From: Chara braunii
Lineage: Eukaryota > Streptophyta > Charophyceae > Charales > Characeae
Reading direction: 5' to 3'
Assembly: GCA_003427395.1 (NCBI GenBank)
Contig: BFEA01000009.1
Location: 3,259,523-3,296,238 of the forward strand
DNA: 36,716 nt
The position numbers and the translations under genes are program-made. The stretch's first letter is position 1; each line of letters begins with the position of its first letter. Shown here in pieces: positions 10,423 to 20,545 of the stretch. A model generated the notes under the pieces. It saw only the letters and a program-made list of their open reading frames with translations, ran no database searches and was not told where the DNA came from.

Positions 10423-11005
10423 GGAGTCGGAGGAGCTCTCCCCGACCGGTCACAGGGTCCTCTATGTCTACCATGTATGTGCCATCGTGCAAGTGCATGC
10501 CTTTCATCTCCACGTTCGCACACCACGGTCTCCCGAGGATTATGTCGTGGTCCATTTCCTCCATTACGGTCATCCGCTGAAACGACCAGATCGATTCTCT
10601 GACTCCTGCCTTTACAGCACACTTCGTGACGTACCCAGCGAACAGGATTTCCCCGCCAGCTCCCCGGATGCTCCCTGTTACTTCCTTGTTTACCGTACAT
10701 CCCGTGATCGTTGCGAAATATCGCCTTATGAGAGTGATTTCTGCTCCCCTGTCTACTAACGCGTCAGTATGATGAGTTCCGATCTGGATTTTTAGTTTCC
10801 CTACGGGCAGTGCATGGAAGCTAAGCTTTGTCCCGGGTGGTGATCTCATGACTTCGCCGCCCTCTCGGTCGGGCAAGCTCAAACAAATGTCTGCAAAGGC
10901 TTTTTCGAGATCCTCCAAGTCCCCGTGGCTCCTCTGAAGGTTAGCCACTTCTTGTGGAGCTTCCTCCTCCCTCTCCCCTTCTGGTAATTCGGGGTTCTCG
11001 CCTAT
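10295..11005 (-). pseudogene. Aspartic protease of Gag-Pol, active-site motif altered
   Basis: Retropepsin-like protease that would cut the Gag-Pol polyprotein. The fold signature is clear: the active-site strand ALVDRGAEITLI near residues 63-74 and the second conserved strand HDIILGRPW near 134-142. The active-site triplet is Asp-Arg-Gly where the family has Asp-Ser-Gly or Asp-Thr-Gly. The codon is AGG, one base from the serine codons AGT and AGC, so enzyme activity is probably lost. The frame is the same as Gag and is open from just after a TAA at 11006-11008. The C-terminal side runs into another frame near 10300-10420. Confidence 0.8.
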
Positions 11006-11479
11006 TTATACTCGTCGCCGAGTCAACAGTTGTCTAAACCCTTTGAGCAACCTAGGGCTAGCTTGCAGCATGGTCTTAAAAGACACTGACACCATGGTCC
11101 CTAGTAATGTGCTAATGGTGTCGTCGAGCTCAGGCAAGGTAAATATCGGAATTTGATACCGAAACTTCTTCTTAGCGGCGGTAACTTTGTCTGCAGGCTC
11201 CTCTTCCCTAGACTTTCTATAGACTTTCTCTGGTTCCTCGGCCTCGGGCTCTGCTTGGGGTTCGGAGCTTCCGGCGACCTCCTCCATAATGGTGTCACGG
11301 TTAATCCTTCTCCCGATCGTTCCTAGTCCAGTGGTGACGTTCACCCTATCATGTCCGTCGTTTTCCAAAATAAAGTTGGTCTGCGGCCCGCGGCCCCGCA
11401 GTTGATCCCTAACGATATCGACCATCGGCTCAGCTTCTACGGCCGCTATCTCTAACCCATTGAGCATGATAACGGCTCG
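11006..11479 (-). pseudogene. Gag/protease connecting region
   Basis: In frame with Gag upstream and protease downstream, bounded by TGA (11480-11482) and TAA (11006-11008). It contains an acidic proline/glutamate stretch (SSEPQAEPEAEEPEKVYRKS) followed by a likely folded hydrophobic segment (YQIPIFTLPELDDTISTLLG and VSFKTMLQASPRLLKG). I do not recognise a domain. It belongs to the same original polyprotein as Gag and PR, since three stops rather than frame changes separate them. Confidence 0.65.
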
Positions 11480-11500
11480 TCACATTCCCCCTGGTGAGTT

Positions 11501-13178
11501 TCAATTCACCCGCTCTCCCTGTGGTCCGAATATCTCTCCCTTTAACGACCTGGTACATCTCCTTTTTAGGATATCATGGTTGAGCATTGGACACGCGCGC
11601 ACATAATGTCCCATCGCGATACAGTACTTGCATTGCTCGTTAGCAAGATCTCTCCGTCCGAATCCCTGGTTGGCTACACCTGGCGGAACCACAGCTTCCT
11701 GGGGAGGGAGGGCGGGCCGGGATACGTGCGGCTGCATAACCAGTAGCGCGCCCTCCATCCTTTCAATCTTATTGTCGACCCCGTGCACCCGGTCATGTAG
11801 ACTTTCAATCCCCTTCTTTACCTTGTCGCCTGTTCTACCGGTCAGATCTATGACCTCCCCTTCCTTAAGCAAAGCCAATGTCTCCGTCACTACCGTCTTT
11901 TCGGCCAGATCCGTTACTGTACTGAAATCAACGCCCCTAGTATTTACAAATTTGCTCGTCTGTTGGTAAGCTGACAGAATCTTGTCCTTGTCGAACTCGG
12001 AGAACTGTCTGAGGAAGTACTTACTCATTATTCGTTCCATAACCCCGGGGATTCTTAGTGCTACCAAAGTAAACTCTCGTAGGAAGTCATTGTACGTTGC
12101 GAAGTTCTTCCTCCGGACTGCCGCTAAATCGACCTCCGTTGCCATCTTCTCTGCTGCCAGATATTTTCTCATCATCACATCTCGGGTTTCTTTCTCGGAC
12201 CGGCTCGCGGCCACAATGACCATTATGTCCTGCCCTAGGCTCAAAGACACATGCTGCCCCAAGTGGTACATCTTCTCTTCTTCGGTCCATTTCAACAACG
12301 CAGCCAGATTCTCGTAATCTATCAGGAATTTCGTGATGTTCGCCTCATCAAACGTCAACTTTTTCTTAGCATCAACTAGGTAGCCTTGATTTTTGTTTAG
12401 TGCTCGTGTGAGGGACGACACTATCTTCTTAAGGACGCCCTCGGAGCTGCTGGTTTCGCCTGCCATACTGTTATCCGGACCTTCCTTGCCGACCTTCTGT
12501 CCCTCCCTGGTTTTCATAGTTCCTTCCGGGTCAAACCATCCCAACACTCTTTCCCTAAGGCTCCAAAGTCCTTCACATCCTCGTGCTATTGCTGGCGGGG
12601 TCGGCAGGCGGCTAGCCCTACTATCCATGGTTGGCGGAGTCGTAGCCTTTTCTGCTTCCATGCCCGGAGAGTTCTCTCTCTCTTTCCTTCTCTTGCTCGA
12701 CGTTCCTCCACGGTCACTACCTTTATCCCCTTGTCCAATCCCACCTCAACTGGCTTTCCGTTCATCCCGGGGTTCCTCCTGCAGAGGGCCTTCTTCGTTC
12801 CCAGTCATCATTTCCTCAATCAATCTTGCCTTGTATTCCGCGGTCCTCTTTTCTATCTCGGCTAGTTTGCGCCTTGCATCTGTGACCCTTACTTTCTTAG
12901 ACATGACTCCTTCTGAGTTTCGGGGGTTTGTCCTATCCTTATTTTCTGCCTTCCTTGGTCTCCTGAGTCCCTTGCCTGCTTCCCTCGACTTTCCCCGAGC
13001 TTTTTCCTGTGGAGATTTCATTTCGGTTCCCTTTGGTACCATCCGGATTTATCGATTCTCTGTCCTTCTGCCGCCCTTCACTTTGTGCGGCACTGCCTCC
13101 TAAGCCTGGTTCTCCTTCACTCTTACGGTTATCTGTCTCTTCCTCGGTTGCCATTTTGCCTAGTTCTGCATAAGCCAA
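11501..13178 (-). pseudogene. Gag polyprotein of element A, broken
   Basis: Structural protein of the virus-like particle. The main open stretch (12661-11501) ends in a CCHC zinc knuckle, C344-K-Y-C347 then H352 and C357 (spacing 2-4-4), followed by a basic tail. The middle has the helical capsid-like region (LTFDEANITKFLIDYENLA). The frame extends upstream through a TGA at 12746-12748 into an N-terminal coiled-coil (RRKLAEIEKRTAEYKARLIE), and across a frameshift near 12940-12960 into a low-complexity basic and acidic N-terminus starting at MATEEETDN or slightly upstream (13178). Comparison with B (28996-30003) shows the same order in one frame, which supports treating all of it as Gag. The stop at 11501-11503 (TGA after RVN) may be a mutated tryptophan codon or the real Gag end. 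Confidence 0.8.
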
Positions 13179-13632
13179 AGAATTCCCAGGACATACGCAA
13201 GGCGAGGCATTTAGGTTCCCTAGGATCCCGGCTCTGTTGGCTTATCTTTTATAGCCCTTTTCCTATCTCCGTTTCCTGATTGCCTTTCCCTAAGGAAGAG
13301 CCACGACTGACCCTGCCTCTCAGCCGAGCTATGAGCGTGACTTGGCTTCCTTTATCACAAGCTCGTTTGTAGTGCCCTTGTCCCGTCGGGCCGATGCGAG
13401 GGAGTCCGGGTTAGGCATTCTGCTAGGGAAAGTCTTCCCGAGCAGTGTTTCCTATTTTTGACCTTCGGGGTTATGGTCAATCATTAGGAGTCTACCCCCT
13501 TCTTTGTTTTTCTAGTGGGTTTTGGCCATCCGGGTCCGAGGCCCCTCTCTTATTCCCATCGGCGAACTTCCGTACGCAACGAACTATACTTGACCTGCCC
13601 TATTGACCCGCCTGCGGATGCTAGTCCCGCTC
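13179..13632 (-). other. Spacer between U4 and gag
   Basis: About 450 bases without a conserved ORF; the matching spacer in B is about 430 bases. It could hold the gag leader, but no splice or promoter signal was identified with confidence. Confidence 0.45.
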
Positions 13633-14434
13633 TCACCCTCGCGGCTCTTCTTGTTCGGTCGGCTCCTCGAATAGTTCAGCCACCCCTGCTAAATAACTCT
13701 CTCCTATCTCAATTTCTCTCTTGATTATGCGTTTGCATGCAGCCCAGTCTAGCCGTGGCGCCCTAAACATCTGGATGTGGATGACTTCCAGCAACTCGTG
13801 GACCCTGTTTCCCCAGAACGGCCCATGCTCCATAGCGACATCGTAGAACATCCCAATGGTAGGGGAGGGAAAGTGGCATGCCCAGACTATCGCTGAGTCT
13901 GCCAGCTCCCTCGCCCTTGCGAGGCTTCCGAAGACGAGGTCTATCATAAAACGGGGCACTCGGCATCTCAGCGGTGTGGTCGGTGCCCTAAACTCCCTCC
14001 AACTTCCCATTTCCACCCGGGTAAGTAAGCCCACGTTCCTTCTACCCCTGACTGATTGTCCTATCCGGATCAACGTCCGGGCGGCCCTTCGAAAGACCGC
14101 TGCCAGCTCATGACCTTGTGCTATCTCTACCCCCAACGAGCGTCAGCCGATCTCAGGCAGACATGGTCCCGGTAACTTCCAGATTGGAATACAGATCGTC
14201 CCCGGGTCCTCGATTGAGTCTCATCCCTGTCCACTGACATTCTACCCGCATGAAGGCGGCGTCTCGTCCCAAAGTCACGGCCCGCCATTCTATGTCGAAT
14301 CCTCGATAGGTAGAACTCGACGGGAGGGATACCTCCCATCGTCCACCGTTATTCCAAGGCGGTTCGGGGTACCGGGGCTGGCGTTCCATTCGCACACGGG
14401 GTTGGCGTTCCATTCGCTCACGTCTTGCTGCCAT
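13633..14434 (-). pseudogene. U4: fourth ORF of the paralogous array (copy A), broken
   Basis: Unknown family. It starts MAARRERMERQPR and reads WEVSLPSS, then WRAVTLGRD and GDDLYSNLEVTGT. The frame is then lost near 14150-14160 and resumes as LPEIG, a TGA at 14143-14145, RSLGVEIA, then VPRFMIDLVFGSLARA, GPFWGNRVHELLEVI and GESYLAGVAELFEE. These last three blocks line up with blocks in U1, U2 and U3. The TGA stands where the paralogs have Trp (LSEEGW, LSEDGW), and the B copy has a TGA at the same position. Length without breaks is about 266 codons. It lies 119 bases after U3 and about 450 before gag, all on the minus strand. No membrane segment or signal peptide is evident. Confidence 0.7.
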
Positions 14435-14553
14435 CGTTGTCTGGGTGTTTCCCTGCATAGTCCACATAGAAAGGGTTACAGCCAATCCCCAGAAACCGCC
14501 CACCTACTGCCTTCCTTGTCCTTCGTGTTTTCATTCCTCCTTTCTAGTCCCAA

Positions 14554-15343
14554 CTATCCTTCCATACCCCTGGGAGTAGTAGCCCCCTCTGACAGCTCAT
14601 ACAACCGGTAGAGATCATCTACGTAGGTCACGCCCCAACCTACCTCCTGCTGGATGACTCTCCACATGGCCTCATCACTTATTTGTGGGACTCCCAGCCT
14701 AGTATTTACTACTGCTCGTAGAATGCAAAGCACTTCGCGCCCCTGTTCGTCCCCGGAAGGCCTCATCTCTAGGAAGGCCCGATAGTATTCTCGATACATT
14801 AATGCTTCGTCAAGATTTAGCCTAGTTACGGTAGTCACCGCCTGCTCCACTCGTTCTATGCCTCCCATTCGTCTTAGCAGGAAGGGTGGTAGACTCATTC
14901 GTACGACCTCATGGGCAGCTCGAAGATCCCTGCTGCGGCAACTCTTACATTGGCCGTTACGTCGTCTCGTTCTGGGTGTGCGAACTCAAATCCCTCTCGC
15001 CAAGTTACTTGCCATGCTCCTTCGAACATTCGTACGAGGTCATCCCCAGAAGCCAAGGCAATCCCAAAGGTCCGCCATCCCTCTTCCGACAGGTGTAAGG
15101 ATCCTGTAGCATGTACATGCCCTGGGAGGTTCAAATTTACGCCCCCGAACTCCCCTCTCGTACGCCACTCCAATTCTATTACTAGGTACACTGTATCTTC
15201 CACCAACTCTACCCCCACCTAGTCATTACCGGATTGCTTACCGCATTTCTTGCCGGCAGGCTTATTTCGACCCTGCCTTCCGATGCTCTTGGTGGCAGGA
15301 TCTCGCGAGGTCTATGCCCCCAGAAAGTCATTCGTCGAACCAT
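14554..15343 (-). pseudogene. U3: third ORF of the paralogous array (copy A), broken
   Basis: Unknown family. It begins MVRRMTFWGHRP and reads VEISLPA; one base is missing before a TAG at 15219-15221 (Trp in B). It continues GVELVEDTVYLVIELEW, LHLSEEGWRTFGIALASG and GIFELP, where a second one-base frame change occurs at 14895-14900, and then LPPFLLRRMGG, EVLCILRAV and GVTYVDDLYRLYELS. The B copy (31359-32132) is continuous across both frame changes, which shows they are lesions. The blocks match those of U1, U2 and U4. No catalytic signature was recognised; the mix of short strands in the first half and helices in the second suggests a small two-part globular protein, which is inference. Confidence 0.72.
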
Positions 15344-15624
15344 CTTGAAATGCCTACTTTCCTGCTTCCTTAGTCCGATTGTTGCACCCACCGAGATTCT
15401 ATGCCTTTCGTGTTTTAGTCTTTCGGCCCTCCCTACTTATCGTTCACTGGTTTTTGCACTATCCCTGCCTCATACGCATACAATTTTACCCCCTCTTTTT
15501 TGTTTCGACCCTCACGCACCTTCTACGGCCTAATGTACACGCCCCCCTTTCTTATGTTACACCTCAACTCACAGGTATCCTTCATACTCAGGCCTTTTCG
15601 CGGTGTTCGATCCCTCGGCCTCAT
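15344..15624 (-). other. Spacer between U2 and U3 (copy A)
   Basis: This 281-base stretch is longer than the 122-base spacer in B and pyrimidine-rich on the plus strand. No ORF or repeat is recognised. Confidence 0.4.
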
Positions 15625-16380
15625 TTAGTCGAACCACAACACCTCAAATAGTTTAAAGACATCGTCTACGTAGGAGGGTGCGGCAGCCGCCTTCTGGCTA
15701 ACTATGGCGTCCCAAGACTCCGCCTCTACCTCTAGGCGGTCATACCTGCCTATTCTTAGGACGATGATGATTTCCTCGGCTTTATCTCCGTAGAAGGGCC
15801 CATATTTCAATGAGAGCCTATAAAACTACTCAGTCAGCCAGACACACTCTATATGCACCTTTCTCATGGAGTCGGCTACTTCTAAAATGTGCTCTAACCC
15901 CCCAAACCATTCGGCTATGAACTCCGGTACCCAAACCGTTATCCGTAGACTTGGAGGCTTAAGTTCCTTCCATCCTCCCATCACAACTCTGCTACTAACT
16001 TCGTCCCATCCCTCGTTGGCGAACCGCTTGCCTTCTTTTCGAGTTCGGGCCTCTACGTCCCCTAGAAGCCACATCGGGTTCTGTCCCATTGCTAACATAG
16101 TGCAAAACAGGTGCCACCCATCCTCGGAAAGAACAATCGTTCCGACAGACTCTACCTTGCCTTCTGCTATATCATCCCAACCTTCCTCTTCCCTTATCGG
16201 GTTCCAAATCCGCTCTATCCATACATATGACAAGTCTCGGGCAACCTCAAACCCAATCCAGTCGCACGTGGTCCCCCTCCATCCGTTTCCTGTTGGTATA
16301 TGCATTTATATTCCTCCTCTGAGTCGCCGTGGTTCCCAACCTTTGAAGGTGTATTCCATTATCCTCTCTTCTCTAGTCAT
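15625..16380 (-). pseudogene. U2: second ORF of the paralogous array (copy A), two stops
   Basis: Unknown family. One reading frame of 252 codons starts MTREERIMEY and has TAA at 16306-16308 and TAG at 15826-15828; B has glutamate at both places. Blocks in order: GWEPRRL, TTCDWIGFEVARDLSYVWIE, VGTIVLSEDGWHLFCTMLAMG (split here only for description), WVPEFIAEWFGGLEHI, LKYGPFYGDKAEEIIIVL and PSYVDDVFKLFEVLWFD. These correspond to blocks in the other three U ORFs. It lies 63 bases after U1. Apart from the two stops the frame is unbroken over its whole length, which suggests recent loss. Confidence 0.75.
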
Positions 16381-16443
16381 CTTTCCCTTTTCTGCACAAT
16401 ACCAGGCCACCCGTCCTTCCTAAGTTAAGTTACCCCACCCCTC

Positions 16444-17256
16444 TTAGAAGTCCCAGTCCTCTATCTCTTCATCTTCGTCTTCATCACTGAAGTCGTCCTC
16501 CTCCCTGTATAACAACCCTCTTACCCCATCCAGAAACGTCTCCCCTATTGCCACATTCCTGTAGACTATCCCCCAATGCACAGAGCTAGGGACGAAGATA
16601 TTATCTATGCTAAGGCAGTTTGGTATTTCGGTCAGCTCGTCCGCCCAGTTCCCTTCGAACGGCCCCATCTCTACCGATAACCGAAAGAAATTTTGCCTAG
16701 CGCATTGGTATAGCCCGAGGTTCGTCATGGACTGGCATATCCGTACTAGCCTCCTCCGAGTTCCGAAAACCACATCCACTAGGAAAGAGGGCAGCACACA
16801 TCGCATGGTTCTTACAGGTCGCCTCATGCTTCCTCTATCCCCAAGTTCCACCCGTACGTCCATCCTTTCCATTTCCATTTCCGTCCGCTGACATGCAGCC
16901 CACACAACCTCTGCTTCTGCCTTCCTAAACAATTCGTCCGGTGTATTCCCGAGTGCTAACTCTATGATCATAGCATTTTTCCCACCTTGCGACAAGTAGA
17001 CCCACCCCCAGGCTTCCACTGTCCCTCGGAATTCCAAATCCATTAAACTTGGCGACAACCTCGTCAAGCTGACATTAGTCCATACTGTTTCTATCCAAAG
17101 GAAAGCGTCCTCCCCTTCCAGCATTGCCGTTTGATACGCTGGTTCCAGGTTCGTCCACGTCCCATCTTCCGGGAGGACGACCGATACCCCATCCTTTACA
17201 TCTACTAGCATTTCCGGGCCGCTAGTATAGATCGGGGAAGGCAACCATCACGCTAT
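16444..17256 (-). pseudogene. U1: first ORF of the paralogous array (copy A), start lost but otherwise open
   Basis: Unknown family, best preserved coding body in copy A: 266 codons open from 17244 to 16444. By comparison with B, which starts MARWLSP at 33881, the A copy reads ATA-GCG-TGA-TGG, so the start ATG and the third codon CGA have both changed. Blocks: GVSVVLPEDGTW, DAFLWIETVWTNV, GWVYLSQGGKNAMIIELALG, VVWAACQRTEMEMERMDVRV, RCVLPSFLVDVVFG, MGPFEGNWADELTEI and GETFLDGVRGLLYRE, then a very acidic tail (DEDEDEEIEDWDF), which B shares and the other U ORFs lack. It is the first ORF after the leader. No function could be assigned. Internal GTG, TTG or ATG starts could still give a shortened product. 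Confidence 0.75.
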
Positions 17257-19501
17257 CTTGTTTTCAACACCCGACCCTTGTTTTCATAAAAAGAGCATCA
17301 ACCGGTCTTTTTTTGTCAGGTCAACCTTTGCCCTAGATGAGAATTATTTCAGACCCCTCATCAAGGTCTCTCTACTTTACTTCCCCATTCCTAAATACCT
17401 CATTCCCATAATTCCCTCGGCTGGCCATCCATTTGCCCATATTCTTTCTCTTGGTTCCATTCCAATTGACCTCTATCCTCCTTCCTTCTTATCATCTCTC
17501 ACTCGTGTGGACTTAGATCGGGGGGGGATAGACTTAGAAATATGTCTTGTCCAACAGTCCAACCTCAATTAATTTTTACAGAGGGGGAATACATTAAAAA
17601 AATTAGGCAACCTCACATACGGGCCGGTCATCTCCTTACCGGCCATCCCAACATGGTCTCTCCGCTGGTACTATCGGAAGAGTTTTATCCCATACCTCAA
17701 GCGCAGCTCAGCCGTCGCGAGCGCGGTACCCAAGTCTCGGCAAGGCATTCGCCCTTTCCTCCTTACCTAGAATACCCTATCCCGTCTTGCCGCTTTGCAC
17801 ATCCATACCGACACCGAGGATTACCTCGAGTGCTTAAATACAGGGATAAAGTCAGCCGTCCAGGCATTCACTTCCATCGGTCCGACAAGAATCAACCTTT
17901 CCCAAAACCATGCTACGAGAGGCTACTAATCGCCTCCGAGGCTCCGTCTTTGTCCGCATGCAGTGGTACTCCCCCCGCCAGCCAACAGGCTAAGCCCCGC
18001 CTGAGGAGATTTCACACGTCGTCCGACAGATCATTGAGCCGAAGCCCGTCACTGCTCGAACGAGAATGCTACTAATCAACCGACGTGACAAACTCCCGTC
18101 CGACAGCTCGGTGGTCTGACCTCCACATACAAACACACGACAACCTACAAAAGAGAACGACGTTTTGCAACCCGCACTGCCCGGTGCAGACCAATCCTTT
18201 CCTTCCGAAAGGCAGGACGCTCGAATCCCATCATGCAAACACAAATCCCAAGCGGGACACACATAGTACAAGTGCCATTCCCTTGGTGCACCCAGCGCTT
18301 CCTACCCATAACTCACAGATTTTCTCTCAGGACAATGAGTGTCACTCCCCCTACTTTCATACATAGTGGTTGGTTCCTTCTCGTGAGAATCTTCAAGGGT
18401 GAGCTAGTTTTCCTTGAAGTCTAGCAACTCCCTTCATTTCCCTTCTCTTCATTTGTCTGTCCTTTCATAGGGCGGGATTGTTCTTTCTTGATGACCCGTT
18501 GTGTTCATGTTGGTTCCTTCAAGTATTTAAAAAAAAAAGTGCAAAGTGCATGAGCCCACTGGGCTCAAAGAAGAAGATAGAGGGGCACCCGTTTGGTCGG
18601 ATCACTCCGCCGCGGGATTTTCATTGGAACCTGGCCTAAGCCAAGCACCAACCGCCTGCCAGGTAACTGGAGCCCTTCTTTCATACGAAGAGGAAGGGTC
18701 GACCTGTGACTTGCCCAAGGCCTCCCCGGACTGGCGAACACCAGCACCGGACGAAGGAGGGCTAGAGTCATTCCTCAAAGGAAAGGTTGATCAAGTGCAT
18801 AGCATGCATGTTATACCTCCAGGTCTGGCCATGCCATGCGCCCAACCACTCTCAAATCTGATTTCTCACAAGGGAAAAAACAAACACAAGTCCATTTTTT
18901 TTATCTTGGGTTGTGTACACGTTCAATGCGTCGGGCGCCCCCATCGGAATTGCAAGGGTCAATTTAACCCCATGCCCGTCACCTCCACCAATTTTGTAGG
19001 GCTAAACCCCGGTAGACTTTCGAGCCTTAGTCGACCCCACTGCGGGTCCCAGTTGGCTCGGCCCACCCACGCTCATGCTCAGGGCGCGGGCTGTTCGTCC
19101 CGAGGTCACCCTCACCTAGTGCTTTGAGATGGATGGGGGTGGGCCATCGCGCGAGAGAGCTTTGACATTGGGGATATAACTCGGCCCTCACCCCGGGTGG
19201 TAGTCTCGCTGGTCGTTCCACAACGCTGATATTTTTTTGATTCTTTGTGGTGTTCTCATGCAATTGCTCCTTCCAATGCGCAGGCAGTCCAAGGATTTTT
19301 TGGGTGTTTCTCTTCTCTTGTGCGTAGGCTAAGCGTCATCCTTAGGCCATGCACCATTTCCCTAAGCATTTTGGCTATATGGCGTCACCGGGATACGGCG
19401 GAGTCGTCCTCTCCCTCGCCTCTACGCATCCATCGGGTCTCCCAATTTGCTTCCCACCTTATTGAAGTAGGCCCTTTAGTCTTTTCGGGGTCCTCATATG
19501 C
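17257..19501 (-). other. Leader of element A, part 1 (noncoding, conserved in B)
   Basis: About 2.2 kb upstream of U1 with no ORF conserved between A and B. Much of it aligns with B 33882-35900. Examples: TTTCCTTCCGAAAGG, GGTGCACCCAGCGCTTCCTA and CACTGCGGGTCCCA are present in both, and by eye roughly four bases in five match over 18160-18360. The longest plus-strand ORF (18546-19127) is not preserved in B. A 7-bp hairpin (GGCCGGT/ACCGGCC, 17622-17644) is not conserved. The region is likely the untranslated leader of the genomic RNA. Confidence 0.6.
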
Positions 19502-19509
19502 ATGCACAC
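19502..19509. repeat. Left 8-bp target-site duplication of hAT-like insertion
   Basis: ATGCACAC here is repeated at 20538-20545, directly outside both ends of the inverted-repeat element. Confidence 0.65.
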
Positions 19510-20537
19510 CAGAGTTCGCAACCAGAATTTTTAGGAATACCTGTAACTAAACTAACCACACACTTTTCGAAAACCAACCAACCATGACCACTGTATACCT
19601 GGCCTAGCACACCTTTACCTGCCTCGAACTGACCGGAAAAAAAAAAACGGGTACCTATACCCGCCCATACCTGAACCTCTGCAGACTGTAACTGCCCGTA
19701 CCCGCCCTTGTTTTTTATTTTATTTTTAACCAACCATGGCTAATTGAACCCAAACCGTGTCTTAACCACCCGTACCATACCCAACCGAAATTTTCCTTAC
19801 CCGCATTCAGCCGTACCCGTCCCCACCTACCCACAATTGTATGCACGTACCCGTAACCGCCCGCACCTGTTACCCACCCTCCCCTAGCTGCCCCTAACTG
19901 CTCCTAACTGTTCTAACCGCCCCTAAAAAAACCCAACCGACTCTAACTCCCCTCACAACCTTTGGGCTATGGTCGGGGTCCAGCAGTAATAGTTACTGCA
20001 GTTGTTGTCGCAACTGCAGCGATAGTTAGATGTGGTGCATCTGCTGCTGCAACCCATCCAGCAACTGCAGAAATGATGTCAATGGAACAACTGCAGCAGA
20101 TGTGGTGCATCTGCAGCCGCAGCAGCATATGCAACCCCTGCAGCAACTGCAAAAAAAAAAAAAAAAACGGGCCTATGACTTCAGATGGTAGGAAAGGGNG
20201 GGGGGGAAGGGCTGGGAGGGGGGCAGGTGGGAATACAAAGGGTAGTGAAGCACGGTTACCCGAGTGGATCCTCTACCCGCCCGTACCCGCCCCCCATTTT
20301 TTTGGTCTGCCCCCCGTACCTGTCCGTACCGGTTTTAGTTTTATGTTTGGCTGGCCCTACCTGCCCGTGATCTTCATAAATACTAACTGTGCCTACCCGT
20401 CATCTCCAGAAAAAACAAATTTGCCTGCCCATAAACAACCCCCCCTTCGGAAAGGGGCACCCAGACCTACCCATGACCTGGCGATTACAGTTGGGTGCGG
20501 TCGGGTACGGGTAACGGTTACCCATTTGCGCTCTCTG
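19510..20537. mobile_element. hAT-like non-autonomous DNA transposon, 1028 bp
   Basis: The ends are inverted repeats: left CAGAGTTCGCAA and, reading inward from the right end, CAGAGAGCGCAA (10 of 12 match). Both ends are flanked by the 8-base duplication ATGCACAC. A CAG-type terminus with an 8-bp duplication is the hAT superfamily pattern. Subterminal sequence is full of ACCCG/CGGGTA motifs, also common in plant hAT-derived elements. There is no transposase ORF. The middle (19970-20150) is rich in CTGCAG and contains small hairpins such as GCAGTTG/CAACTGC and GCAGATG/CATCTGC, followed by a run of about 17 A and a G run with an ambiguous base. The ORF at 19962-20651 crosses the right end and is not credible. 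It sits in the leader of A, and B is shorter by about 1 kb in the corresponding stretch. Confidence 0.7.
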
Positions 20538-20545
20538 ATGCACAC
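20538..20545. repeat. Right 8-bp target-site duplication of hAT-like insertion
   Basis: Second copy of ATGCACAC, immediately after the right inverted repeat. Confidence 0.65.

Noticed and set aside
18205-18235. Possible tRNA T-arm (GCTCGAATCCC)
   Set aside because: The flanks do not form T-arm or acceptor stems, and no A box lies at a suitable distance; the conserved word is better seen as part of the leader.
18546-19127. Plus-strand ORF of 193 codons in the leader of A
   Set aside because: The homologous stretch in B (35100-35690) has indels that break the frame and shows no matching protein; it lies antisense in a noncoding leader.
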